In this document: piece after piece, positions 45,033 to 51,964 of the stretch
How positions within the stretch are numbered: the stretch's first letter is position 1
Layout of the letters: each line of letters opens with the position of its first letter
Assembly (NCBI GenBank): GCA_934371915.1
Contig: CAKROE010000002.1
Location: forward strand, 1 to 64,000
Origin: an uncultured Blautia sp.
Lineage (GTDB): Bacteria; Bacillota; Clostridia; Lachnospirales; Lachnospiraceae
Direction: 5' to 3'
Length of the DNA: 64,000 nt
Program-made: the position numbers and the translations under genes
The notes under the pieces: generated by a model
Told to the model about the DNA's origin: nothing
The model's database searches: none
What the model saw: only the letters and a program-made list of their open reading frames with translations

Positions 45033-45033
45033 G

Positions 45034-45062
45034 TTGCTCTATTGTTCTAATTGTGCTATAAT
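45034..45062 (+). promoter_or_regulatory. Promoter of tandem small RNA 3
   Basis: TTGCTC and TATAAT with a 17-base spacer. It aligns with the promoter at 44821-44849, sharing the spacer core TTGTTCT. Confidence 0.7.
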
Positions 45063-45068
45063 AAATAC

Positions 45069-45148
45069 AGATAAAATAATCACCTTTTCTATGGCAGAAT
45101 CCCGGTGGAACTGGCACGCACAGACCACAGCCGGGATTTTGTTTTTTT
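45069..45148 (+). ncRNA. Tandem small RNA 3
   Basis: About 80 bases ending at AATCCCGGTGG/CCA-CCGGGATT (45098-45138) and a strong T-run. The long loop of ~16 bases could be a base-pairing region. No coding potential was seen. Confidence 0.65.
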
Positions 45149-45158
45149 ATGTATCGGT

Positions 45159-45422
45159 TTACTTTCTGATTTCCGCTTTCATGCGCTTGACTGCATCTTT
45201 GGAAAGCTTGTAAAAATCCTGAAAAATAACAGGCGGATGTTTCGTCTCTTTGTCGGAATCTTTAATATATATCGTCTTGATGCAGCTATGAACCGCAAAA
45301 TATGCTGCCAATTCACTGCCAAGTTCACTTAGTGCAATCTGATATGCTTTTTCAATATTTTCTTTTGAAATCTTATAATATCTTCCGAACTCAAGAACTA
45401 AATAATTAATATAGTGTTCCAT
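45159..45422 (-). CDS. 87-residue hypothetical protein
   Basis: MEHYINYLVLEFGRYYKISK ... then IALSELGSELAAYFAVHSC and a basic C-terminus ending RMKAEIRK. No family was recognised. A second ATG in another phase sits 4 bases upstream and has the better-spaced ribosome binding site, but opens only a 6-codon frame. Confidence 0.6.
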   Translation of the reverse strand: MEHYINYLVLEFGRYYKISKENIEKAYQIALSELGSELAAYFAVHSCIKTIYIKDSDKETKHPPVIFQDFYKLSKDAVKRMKAEIRK

Positions 45423-45442
45423 CCATGCGTGCCGCCTCCCTG

Positions 45443-46249
45443 TTATTCGGTTCGTGTCGCCATCTTCTGCGAAAGTCCTTTTGCATATTGTGCTGCTGGC
45501 GAATTATTCATAACCGGATTAGCTTTGACTCCAAACTGTCCTAATTCTGTAATCTCAACATCTTTATCTTCTGCTTTTTTAGCAATTTCCTGTTGCATTT
45601 TCGCATATTCATATTTAGGAATTTGCGTAATTGTGACATCTTCAAGTGTTGCATTTTCATATTTTTCTTCTAATCTCTTAATAAATCCACCAGAAGAATC
45701 TACAGTGAGCATCATATAATGTCCGGTTACAGGTCCATTAGGCTTTCCTGAATACTCTTTAATGACTGATCGAATTTTTTTGTCTACCTCGTCAATTATT
45801 CTATTTGCAGATTCTTCTGATGGAACATTCAATTTAAATCCGCTCTGCTTTGCCATCAGCTCACATTTACGAACGCAAAAAGAGCTTCTGGAAGTCATAG
45901 CGTCTTTTGTAAATGATTCAAGTTCAGCTGATGTGAGCTGAACACCAGACCGAGCAATTATACTGAGTTTTTCTAACAGATCATAATCAATGTAATTTTC
46001 TCGGTATTTTCCAGTGTTTCGGCTTCTCATGCTAGCGGTTACCTCGTCCAATTGTGAAAGATACGTCTTTCTGATTGAACTAATACTTCCGCTATATTCC
46101 ACCTTAATTTCTGATATTTTAGAGTCGAGTACAGATTTATTATACTCCCGTTTTGCCCGGTCAAGATCACCATTCTGATGTGCTGCGACGTTTTCAATAT
46201 CTCTTGTAAATCCTGCTAAAATATTCGTATATTTATCAAATCTTCCCAC
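45443..46249 (-). CDS. ~268-residue hypothetical protein of the element
   Basis: The best start is GTG at 46249 with AAGGAG seven bases upstream; an ATG at 46255 or 46309 is possible. The protein is charged and helical, with Arg/Lys/Glu-rich segments around residues 20-90 and SEESANRIIDEVDKKIRSVI. No catalytic motif was recognised. It is not obviously a structural or mobilisation protein. Confidence 0.65.
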   Translation of the reverse strand: MGRFDKYTNILAGFTRDIENVAAHQNGDLDRAKREYNKSVLDSKISEIKVEYSGSISSIRKTYLSQLDEVTASMRSRNTGKYRENYIDYDLLEKLSIIARSGVQLTSAELESFTKDAMTSRSSFCVRKCELMAKQSGFKLNVPSEESANRIIDEVDKKIRSVIKEYSGKPNGPVTGHYMMLTVDSSGGFIKRLEEKYENATLEDVTITQIPKYEYAKMQQEIAKKAEDKDVEITELGQFGVKANPVMNNSPAAQYAKGLSQKMATRTE

Positions 46250-46309
46250 TTTCATTCTCCTTTTCTGCCTGATAAATGAACAGGCTTGTTTTATTTCATT
46301 GATTTTCAT

Positions 46310-46828
46310 TGCGTATTTCGCCCTAGAATCGACTTGAAATGTTTTAATGGTAAATTGTCCACATTTGCGGTTAAAATCGAAAATAGAGCGTTTTTCATAA
46401 TCAAATACTGTCTTTTTGTTTTTAAAAAAATTTTTGAGGTTGCCATTATACAGGGAGGCTCTTTTTGTTTGTTCGGGCGGTTTGGCAGCTTATTAGGCTG
46501 TCTGGAATACTCCCATATACCCCCTAGGGGCATCCATTCTAGCCCCGTATCGGTGCAAAATCACAGTAAAAAACCATATTGCTTTTCTGTCCATAAAGTA
46601 ATAATGTGCCTTGAAATACCCTATTTATAAGGCTTTGCACCGTTTATCACTCCAAATTGTGACAATAATTATACCAAATGGCAGTAGTCAGCCTCGTGTT
46701 TGTCCTGATCTATGAGCTACGAACCACATGCCCGGAGGGCGGCAGCAGGACACCCTGCATTCGTCACCAATGACGAGGACTTGCCATGACGGTTAGGGTC
46801 GGAAGAATATTCCGAACGGCTCTGCTGC
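46310..46828. other. Gene-poor region rich in inverted repeats, candidate origin
   Basis: About 520 bases without a convincing gene. It holds CGGTGCAAA (46551) and its inverse TTTGCACCG (46634), a CCCCTAGGGG palindrome near 46522, a GTCACCAATGAC stem near 46766 and the palindrome TCGGAAGAATATTCCGA near 46799. With the adjacent iteron-like array it is the best place for a replication origin or transfer origin of the element. Confidence 0.45.
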
Positions 46829-47010
46829 CTTTTTTATTCGTTATGCCATGCCGCCCGCCTTTTTTAGTGTATCAAGGTGTGTTCTGCCGCTTTTTTCTCG
46901 TGGTGCTATCCTTGCGCTGCATATATCTTTTTTATCGTGTCACCATGCACGAAACCCGCTCTTTTTTATCGTGTCGGGGTGTACGTCACGGCGCTCCTTT
47001 TTTATTCGTT
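46829..47010. repeat. Iteron-like array of degenerate 30-37-bp repeats
   Basis: On the minus strand a core ACACGATAAAAAAGVGCGG-like sequence recurs six times; the A-runs lie at about 46831, 46860, 46891, 46928, 46962 and 46998, spaced 29-37 bases. The linkers vary. The last two units overlap the 3' end of the adjacent hypothetical gene. Confidence 0.6.
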
Positions 47011-47245
47011 TCGCTATGATTGGCGGCTCGCTGTCTGACTCGGTATAGAATAACGTATCACCATCAAAATCCAGATCATTAAAGAAAAGCTTAACCACAT
47101 GTCCTGATTCATTCATCAGCTTAACTCTTACGTTTAAATCAAGTTTATTCGATTGCACATCTACAATTTTGTATCCAATCCATTCCCTGAAATTTTGACC
47201 GCAACAAATCGGTAATTTCCTTAATTTCTTTTTTCTCATTCCCAT
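46940..47245 (-). CDS. ~101-residue hypothetical protein
   Basis: From MGMRKKKLRKLPICCGQNF to VHPDTIKKSGFRAW. The middle WIGYKIVDVQSNKLDLNVRV and LFFNDLDFDGDTLFYTE look like a small beta-rich domain. It overlaps the next gene by about 100 bases in another phase and its tail is encoded by the repeat array. No function recognised. Confidence 0.5.
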   Translation of the reverse strand: MGMRKKKLRKLPICCGQNFREWIGYKIVDVQSNKLDLNVRVKLMNESGHVVKLFFNDLDFDGDTLFYTESDSEPPIIAKRIKKERRDVHPDTIKKSGFRAW

Positions 47246-47345
47246 GATCTCCCTTCTGTTTCCTGCTTTCTTCAATAACTTTCTCGCTCCAACTCATAAA
47301 ATCATCAAGGCTGTGTTGTCGTGGTTGTTCCTGTTTCTCCTGCAT
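47145..47345 (-). CDS. 66-residue hypothetical protein
   Basis: From MQEKQEQPRQHSLDDFMSW with AAAGGAG upstream to NCRCAIE. Charged, helical, no recognised family. Overlaps its neighbours on both sides in different phases, which is unusual but each has its own ribosome binding site. Confidence 0.5.
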   Translation of the reverse strand: MQEKQEQPRQHSLDDFMSWSEKVIEESRKQKGDHGNEKKEIKEITDLLRSKFQGMDWIQNCRCAIE

Positions 47346-47559
47346 CTTTGCTGCTCCTTTCCAGCTCTGCGACAACTCCAAGCAATAACGATTGTGCAAA
47401 CTTCTGTTCTGATTTGTTTTTGTATTGTTGGTCAAGTTGCTTGCATTCCTGATCTAACCTTTTCCATGCTGCCTCATCGTCTGCCCTGATGCCATGGTAT
47501 TTTTTATGTAAGCCCCAAACAGCTGTCCAAATTGAAAAATATTGTTCCTTAAAGTTCAT
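47305..47559 (-). CDS. 84-residue hypothetical protein
   Basis: From MNFKEQYFSIWTAVWGLHKK (GGAAAGGAG upstream) to a Thr-rich end. DDEAAWKRLDQECKQLDQQY predicts a helix; family not recognised but the arrangement after a helicase gene is typical of phage-like elements. Confidence 0.6.
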   Translation of the reverse strand: MNFKEQYFSIWTAVWGLHKKYHGIRADDEAAWKRLDQECKQLDQQYKNKSEQKFAQSLLLGVVAELERSSKDAGETGTTTTTQP

Positions 47560-47574
47560 ATGCTCCTTTCCGTT

Positions 47575-47592
47575 CGACATTATGTCGAACCG
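47575..47592. promoter_or_regulatory. Palindrome just upstream of the 84-residue gene
   Basis: TTCGACAT and ATGTCGAA around one central base, ending ~10 bases before the ribosome binding site. It could be an operator or a translation-controlling hairpin. Confidence 0.45.
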
Positions 47593-47762
47593 TATGTGAT
47601 ATGCCTGATAGAAAGACATTGCAGATGTTGCTCTAACAGGCGTATTTACTGGCTTTTTTGAACGTTTGTGCAAAATATGCAAATTCTATGTAAAGTTTCT
47701 ATGTTTTTTCCTATATGCAAATTTACAAAAGAAATACACATTTTGCACATATAGTCTTTTTG

Positions 47763-49196
47763 TTACTCAAAAGGTATGTCTATGTCATCCTCAATTTGAA
47801 CAAAATTGTCATCCTTCGAATAACCCTTTAGCACATTTCTGACGGTTCGTCCGTTTACTGTCGCACTGTTAGCAAAGATGCCTTTCGTTTTCAATTCTGC
47901 AAAAAAATTGCCTTTGTTTTCACATCCATAACCGCAATCATCACACCATTGTGCATATACTTCATACGCTTCTTTTGCCGGGGTGTTCTTTCCAGATTTC
48001 ACATAACATTCTTTCAGGAAACTTCCTATTTTGTCAGAATCTGACCTATAAATGTCCGTGTCGTCCTGCACGATTTTAGGCGGCTTTAATCCCTCTTGTC
48101 GATAAAGATACAATCCTTGAATGCACCAATTTAAAATCCCGCTCATTTCTTGTTGACTCTGTAGCTTGCTTTTTAAATGTCGGTCTTGTTCTTCGGGCTT
48201 AAAGTGCCGATTAAATGAGATAATATTTATTCGTCCAGAACTAAAAACTGTATCATCTGTGATTGTTGGCAGGTGATTAGTGTTCATCATTAGTTTGAAT
48301 TTAGGCACGAACGAAAATTCCCTTTGATACAAATGCCTACACGTTATGCTGTCCCTGCCAATCAACGTTTTTAATAATGCCGTGTCAAAAAGCATTCGTT
48401 TCGGTGGCTCTGATGCATTGCACAACCTACACCCGGCAAGTCTGGCAATATCACCAGATGCCTGTCTGCTATCAATATTTTGCTTCTGAGCAAGGCTTTC
48501 AGGCTTCATGCTCACTGCATAATCTCCAAGTAGATGTATAAGGCTCTCACAAAATGTACTTTTTCCATTTCTTGTCGATTTTCCGTACAAAATAAAGCAA
48601 GTTTCTTCTTCAGTATTGCCTGTCAATGATAAACCAGCAATCTTTTGAAGATATCGTATTTTTTCAGTGTCGTTTTCCATCACTTCATCTAAAAATTTCA
48701 CCCATCTTTCGCATTTTGTTGACGGGTCATATTGTGCATTGCAGATTTTGGATAATAACATATCTGGGTTATGTTCCATAAACATTGGTTCATCTCCCGA
48801 TAGATCAAGTATTCCATTCTGAACATTTAGAATATAATCATCTTTGTCAAGTTTTTCATTGCTGAAATAATATACATCCTTACTATCTTGCAGCATATTA
48901 TTTCGATTTCTTATATTGCACAGAGGCATTACCGCTTTCAGATATTTGCCCTGTTCATCTACAGATACTGCATATCGAACAAGTGCATCCGACAAGGCTT
49001 TGGCGTCTGCTTTAGCAGCTAGTCCTTCCGTATCATCAACCCAACGTTTGCCATCATACAGCATGAAATCTTTCCGCTGTGGATTATATCTATGTTGATT
49101 TTTAAAAACATCTGCATATAACCGCCCGAAACCTTTGTCTGATGTTTCATAGCGTTCTGCATGAATTTCTTTTAATATCTGATCTAAATTTTCCAT
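47763..49196 (-). CDS. Phage/plasmid primase-helicase, P4 family (SF3 helicase)
   Basis: 477 residues. A D5_N-type N-terminal domain (about 60-180) precedes the superfamily 3 helicase core with Walker A ILYGKSTRNGKSTF near residue 205, the B' region and sensor LMMNTNHLPTI, and a C-terminal winged-helix-like part. No archaeo-eukaryotic primase domain is evident. Such proteins melt and unwind the element's own origin, which agrees with the iteron-like array downstream of it. Confidence 0.93.
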   Translation of the reverse strand: MENLDQILKEIHAERYETSDKGFGRLYADVFKNQHRYNPQRKDFMLYDGKRWVDDTEGLAAKADAKALSDALVRYAVSVDEQGKYLKAVMPLCNIRNRNNMLQDSKDVYYFSNEKLDKDDYILNVQNGILDLSGDEPMFMEHNPDMLLSKICNAQYDPSTKCERWVKFLDEVMENDTEKIRYLQKIAGLSLTGNTEEETCFILYGKSTRNGKSTFCESLIHLLGDYAVSMKPESLAQKQNIDSRQASGDIARLAGCRLCNASEPPKRMLFDTALLKTLIGRDSITCRHLYQREFSFVPKFKLMMNTNHLPTITDDTVFSSGRINIISFNRHFKPEEQDRHLKSKLQSQQEMSGILNWCIQGLYLYRQEGLKPPKIVQDDTDIYRSDSDKIGSFLKECYVKSGKNTPAKEAYEVYAQWCDDCGYGCENKGNFFAELKTKGIFANSATVNGRTVRNVLKGYSKDDNFVQIEDDIDIPFE

Positions 49197-49251
49197 ACAT
49201 TATTTGTCTGGCTCTCATGTGGCTCTCCCAACCACCTTTCCTATTTTTTCC

Positions 49252-49695
49252 TTAAATTCCGCACAACAAATCGAGTTGAATATTGACTGTAGTCAACCTG
49301 TTCTGGCAGACACACCACAGCCAACTCAACGGCTCACAGTGACCTGAACTAAGGATTCCTGATAGTAGCTCAGCTTCTGCTTTCAACTGATCCACTTGAT
49401 GTGCCCAGCGTTCTTGCTTCTGCTTTTTGGCTTCCTGCTGCCGTTTCCTAGCTTCCTGCTGTTGTGCAATTAATTCCCGGCTGTTCTTCCTATCAGGCGC
49501 ACTCAGTCCGAATGTTGATCTGATTTCTTTTAGTGCCGTCCAGCTATCGCAACCTCGAACATGTGACCACAACCGAACGCAATCGCCGCCGGTAGCCCTA
49601 CCAAAATCGTAAAAGCTGTTGCTCTCTGGATAGATTTTAATTGACGCAGTTCTTTCGCTCGGATATATGTAGTTCTTCCCTTGCTTATGCATCAA
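49252..49695 (-). CDS. CHC2 primase zinc-finger-like protein, 5' end disrupted
   Basis: The conserved block PSERTASIKIYPESNSFYDF and GRATGGDCVRLW is the CHC2-type region of element primases, but the zinc-binding cysteines are absent. A Gln/Lys-rich coiled coil follows, and the end LWCVCQNRLTTVNIQLDLLCG looks complete. Upstream, codons reading ETRF/EEIKEQVSVEAIANL continue the family pattern only if one T is removed in the TTTT at about 49743; a GTG with GGAGCGAGG lies at 49759. So either a frameshift or a non-ATG start. Confidence 0.65.
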   Translation of the reverse strand: MMHKQGKNYIYPSERTASIKIYPESNSFYDFGRATGGDCVRLWSHVRGCDSWTALKEIRSTFGLSAPDRKNSRELIAQQQEARKRQQEAKKQKQERWAHQVDQLKAEAELLSGILSSGHCEPLSWLWCVCQNRLTTVNIQLDLLCGI

Positions 49696-49860
49696 CAGAT
49701 TTGCTATAGCTTCAACGCTGACCTGTTCTTTAATTTCTTCAAAATCTTGTTTCGTTCACCCTCGCTCCTTTCGCTTGCTTTTTTTAATTATTTAATTGGA
49801 TTTATCTGGTAGATTAACCAGTTTTATCATTTGTAAGAAGTGTGATTTTTTTGATGTGAT

Positions 49861-50052
49861 TTAACCGTAGATTTTTTCGACATAATCCAGAAAAATTCTA
49901 CGATTGATTCTGTAAGACTTTCCTATTTTGCGGACTGCTGCCGCTTCACTCGCTAAACGTCTTACTGTACTCGAACCAAGATTTGTTACTTCACACATTT
50001 GGTTCAATGTTACTAAATCGCCCTGAATGCTTCCAGTTTCTTTTTTATACAT
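49861..50052 (-). CDS. xis: Excisionase-like helix-turn-helix protein
   Basis: 63 residues. TLNQMCEVTNLGSSTVRRLASEA forms a MerR/Xis-type helix-turn-helix and IGKSYRINRRIFLDYVEKI the wing and final helix typical of element excisionases. GAAAGGAGCAACG precedes the ATG. It is divergent from the DUF6076 gene and likely directs excision with Int. A role as a plain transcription regulator is also possible. Confidence 0.8.
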   Translation of the reverse strand: MYKKETGSIQGDLVTLNQMCEVTNLGSSTVRRLASEAAAVRKIGKSYRINRRIFLDYVEKIYG

Positions 50053-50100
50053 ATTCGTTGCTCCTTTCTGTTGTTCTTGATGTCATTATATTAACACAAC

Positions 50101-50129
50101 TTGACACGTTTGTATAGACTTGCTATAGT
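50101..50129 (+). promoter_or_regulatory. Strong SigA promoter of the DUF6076 gene
   Basis: TTGACA and TATAGT with a 17-base spacer in the divergent xis/DUF6076 gap. The opposite strand carries a TATAAT box at about 50084-50089 for xis, so the two promoters nearly overlap. Confidence 0.75.
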
Positions 50130-50196
50130 ATAATTATAGACAGTCTATTTTTTTGCATTCTGATATTTTATTATGTCAATACAAGGAGGAGTACAA

Positions 50197-51066
50197 ATGC
50201 ATTTTGCATACAATCCAGAAAATAATTTTTATACTTTCTATCATAATTTCAATACTTTTAAAGAAACAAAAATAAAGATACCTTTGGGAACTTTTTTAAT
50301 TGATTTTCTTTCTCTCGATTTGAATGCAATAGAAGAAGAATTAAATAGCTCAATTTGTCAAAGTAACTATAACTTTGACTTAAGTTTATATCATTCAACA
50401 GAAATTACAAATATCTTGAAAAAATATTGTAACGAATTTCTAGCAGAATTAATCTGCAATAACATATGTTTTCCAAATAGAATCATATTCGAACGTACTC
50501 AACAAATGAGGGAATGTTATCTCAATTATATAGATGACCTTAAATATTATTTACTTAATGGAAAATTTAAATATGATTCATTATTCAATGAATTTGAACT
50601 TAACAATTTTCAAAAAATCACAGTTCAATTTGGCATGAATGATGATTTAACAGAATTAATTATTCTTTATTCGGTTAAAGAATTATACTCCATGCTCTCT
50701 CTCGATTTAGTAAATGTTACACACAAGCATATTTGTATCAAACAATGTAAGAATTGTAGACAATTTTTTATTCCTTCCAAACGTACAGATGAAATTTATT
50801 GTGATCGAATATTTAAAAACGGAAAAACGTGTAAAGAATTAGGCTATACCCTAGCAGCATCTGAAGATCCATTTAAAGTAGCATTTACAAAAGCCCGAAA
50901 AACTCAACATGCTAGAATACGATATAATAACCATATCAAAGATTATAAAGAAAAACACTATGAACCATGGCTAGCTGCCGCTAGTAAGGCAAGAGATTAT
51001 TTTTCTCAAAAAGGAGATATAAACTCTTTCTTTAAATGGTTAGAAGAACATAAAAATTCTTTTTAA
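50197..51066 (+). CDS. DUF6076-domain protein (AT-rich cargo)
   Basis: 289 residues from the ATG at 50197 (AAGGAGG upstream). The C-terminal half has a zinc-binding pattern: IKQCKNCRQFFIPSKRTDE and IYCDRIFKNGKTCKELGY, followed by FKVAFTKARKTQHARIRY, the DUF6076 signature. The N-terminal half is helical with many Asn, Ile and Lys. Base composition is far more AT-rich than the neighbours, showing separate origin. Function unknown; its place at the element end makes a defence or regulatory cargo possible. Confidence 0.78.
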   Translation: MHFAYNPENNFYTFYHNFNTFKETKIKIPLGTFLIDFLSLDLNAIEEELNSSICQSNYNFDLSLYHSTEITNILKKYCNEFLAELICNNICFPNRIIFERTQQMRECYLNYIDDLKYYLLNGKFKYDSLFNEFELNNFQKITVQFGMNDDLTELIILYSVKELYSMLSLDLVNVTHKHICIKQCKNCRQFFIPSKRTDEIYCDRIFKNGKTCKELGYTLAASEDPFKVAFTKARKTQHARIRYNNHIKDYKEKHYEPWLAAASKARDYFSQKGDINSFFKWLEEHKNSF

Positions 51067-51089
51067 TTCTCATTGCTCCTGATATAAAA

Positions 51090-51121
51090 ACTACCCGGCG
51101 CATTAATTTGTACCGGGTAGT
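51090..51121. terminator. Terminator after the DUF6076 gene
   Basis: ACTACCCGG and CCGGGTAGT form a 9-bp stem; on the minus strand it is followed by TTTTTA, on the plus strand by a weak TCATTTAT. Confidence 0.7.
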
Positions 51122-51133
51122 CATTTATACATG

Positions 51134-51162
51134 TTCCATTTTGTTCTAAAGCATGCTATACT
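51134..51162 (+). promoter_or_regulatory. Promoter of toxin gene, module A
   Basis: TTCCAT and TATACT with a 17-base spacer, matching the same boxes of module B. Confidence 0.65.
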
Positions 51163-51211
51163 AATCATGTTGTCCAACCGATACCCGGCAACGGGAGGAG
51201 GTGTAGTTTCC

Positions 51212-51301
51212 TTGGAAAACATTGCAATCTCTTTTCTTATCTCCTGTCTGGCAAGCATAGCCGCCTATTATGTTTGCAAATGGTTAGATGGTGATAAGTG
51301 A
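51212..51301 (+). CDS. 29-residue Fst-like membrane toxin, module A
   Basis: TTG start behind CGGGAGGAGGTG. The peptide is one hydrophobic helix (IAISFLISCLASIAAYYV) followed by CKWLDGDK; the length, single span and charged LDxD-like tail resemble Fst of the pAD1 par system. The start region is repeated inside the convergent antisense RNA. A CCCGGCAACGGG hairpin abuts the ribosome binding site. It is near-identical to module B. Confidence 0.7.
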   Translation: MENIAISFLISCLASIAAYYVCKWLDGDK

Positions 51302-51341
51302 GACAACACTAGCCTAGTAGTTTCTTGTCTACTATAAATAA

Positions 51342-51420
51342 ACAAGAAGAAGCCCCCAGTATTTGCGGTACTGAGGGCTTCACTCTTTTTTGTCCCATGG
51401 ACTTGCAATCTCTTTTGCCT
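51342..51420 (-). ncRNA. Antisense antitoxin RNA, module A
   Basis: Predicted to start near 51420, after the promoter at 51427-51455, and to end in the shared hairpin GAAGCCC-CAGTA/TACTG-GGGCTTC (51349-51381), which is a terminator on both strands. Bases 51403-51416 repeat toxin codons 4-8 exactly (14 of 14), so the RNA can pair with the toxin start region as well as with its 3' end. Confidence 0.65.
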
Positions 51421-51426
51421 ACGGCA

Positions 51427-51455
51427 ATTATAGCATATGCATTTCTGTAAATCAA
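51427..51455 (-). promoter_or_regulatory. Promoter of antisense RNA, module A
   Basis: On the minus strand TTGATT and TATAAT with a 17-base spacer: a near-consensus promoter, stronger-looking than the toxin promoter. Confidence 0.75.
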
Positions 51456-51492
51456 TATGTCTGATCTCGGTATTTTGTGAATTTCTTTGGCA

Positions 51493-51515
51493 TTTGGTAT
51501 AAATTTGGTATAAAA
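51493..51515. repeat. Arm-type repeats near the right end
   Basis: TTTGGTATAAA occurs twice in tandem, preceded by TTTGGCA; variant of the left-end TTTGGCATAAAA pair. Confidence 0.5.
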
Positions 51516-51589
51516 TCCCGTTTCCTCTCAATTTGTAATCTCTTGAACTGCCCTAAAATCAAGGATTTGCGGACATTATCGAGAAATGA

Positions 51590-51615
51590 TACACGATTTA
51601 AAGTGATAAAGCAAG
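51590..51615. repeat. Right 26-bp direct repeat (candidate attR)
   Basis: Identical to 40991-41016. On the minus strand it also forms a promoter-like TTGCTT-17-TATCAT (51614-51586) pointing into the element. Confidence 0.75.
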
Positions 51616-51670
51616 ACTGCGTTTTGCTATGTTCGCTATGACAAATTTGTATATTAGTCAGTCCTGTATG

Positions 51671-51699
51671 TTCCATTTTATTCTAAGCCATGATATACT
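51671..51699 (+). promoter_or_regulatory. Promoter of toxin gene, module B
   Basis: TTCCAT and TATACT with a 17-base spacer. Confidence 0.65.
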
Positions 51700-51748
51700 T
51701 ACTATGTTGTCCAACCGAAACCCGGCAACGGGAGGAGGTGCAATCTCC

Positions 51749-51838
51749 ATGGAAAGCATTACTATTTCTTTTCTTATCTCCTGTCTGGCAAGCATAGCCG
51801 CCTATTATGTTTGCAAATGGTTAGATGGTGATAAGTGA
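51749..51838 (+). CDS. 29-residue Fst-like membrane toxin, module B
   Basis: ATG start with the same GGGAGGAGGTG and CCCGGCAACGGG hairpin as module A. MESITISFLISCLASIAAYY then VCKWLDGDK; it differs from A only near residues 3-5. The frame is open to 51629 but the shared ribosome binding site marks the true start. This copy lies outside the right att repeat, so it belongs to the host side or to a remnant of a second element. Confidence 0.7.
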   Translation: MESITISFLISCLASIAAYYVCKWLDGDK

Positions 51839-51878
51839 GGCAACACTAGCCTGGTAGTTTCTTGTCTACTATAAATAA

Positions 51879-51958
51879 ACAAGAAGAAGCCCCCAGTATT
51901 CGCAGTACTGAGGGCTTCACTCTTTTTGTCTCCATGGACTTGCTATTTCTTTTCGCCT
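51879..51958 (-). ncRNA. Antisense antitoxin RNA, module B
   Basis: Starts near 51958 and ends in the hairpin at 51886-51918. TCTCCATGGA (51929-51938) and CTATTTCTTTTC (51943-51954) repeat the toxin start region at 51744-51753 and 51762-51773. The differences from module A in the antisense repeat match those in the toxin B gene. Confidence 0.65.
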
Positions 51959-51964
51959 ATGGCA

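Larger units (their letters stand above)
40991..51615. mobile_element. Integrated satellite-like element (~10.6 kb)
   Basis: Bounded by a perfect 26-bp direct repeat. It encodes an integrase at the left end, an excisionase-like HTH protein, an SF3 helicase with a primase zinc-finger-like gene, an iteron-like array, many microproteins, four probable small RNAs and AT-rich cargo. No relaxase, coupling protein, capsid or terminase was recognised. It resembles a phage satellite or a cryptic integrative element that replicates after excision and depends on a helper for transfer. Confidence 0.8.

Noticed and set aside
46829..47010. CRISPR array
   Set aside because: Repeat units are degenerate and of variable spacing, the conserved core is short, and no cas gene is near; an iteron-like array fits better.
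46786..47048. Plus-strand frames across the iteron-like region
   Set aside because: They translate T-rich repeats into Phe/Leu-rich chance peptides without ribosome binding sites.
51629..51838. 69-codon protein beginning upstream of toxin B
   Set aside because: The upstream 40 codons would run across the toxin promoter; the shared ribosome binding site in both modules marks the 29-codon start.
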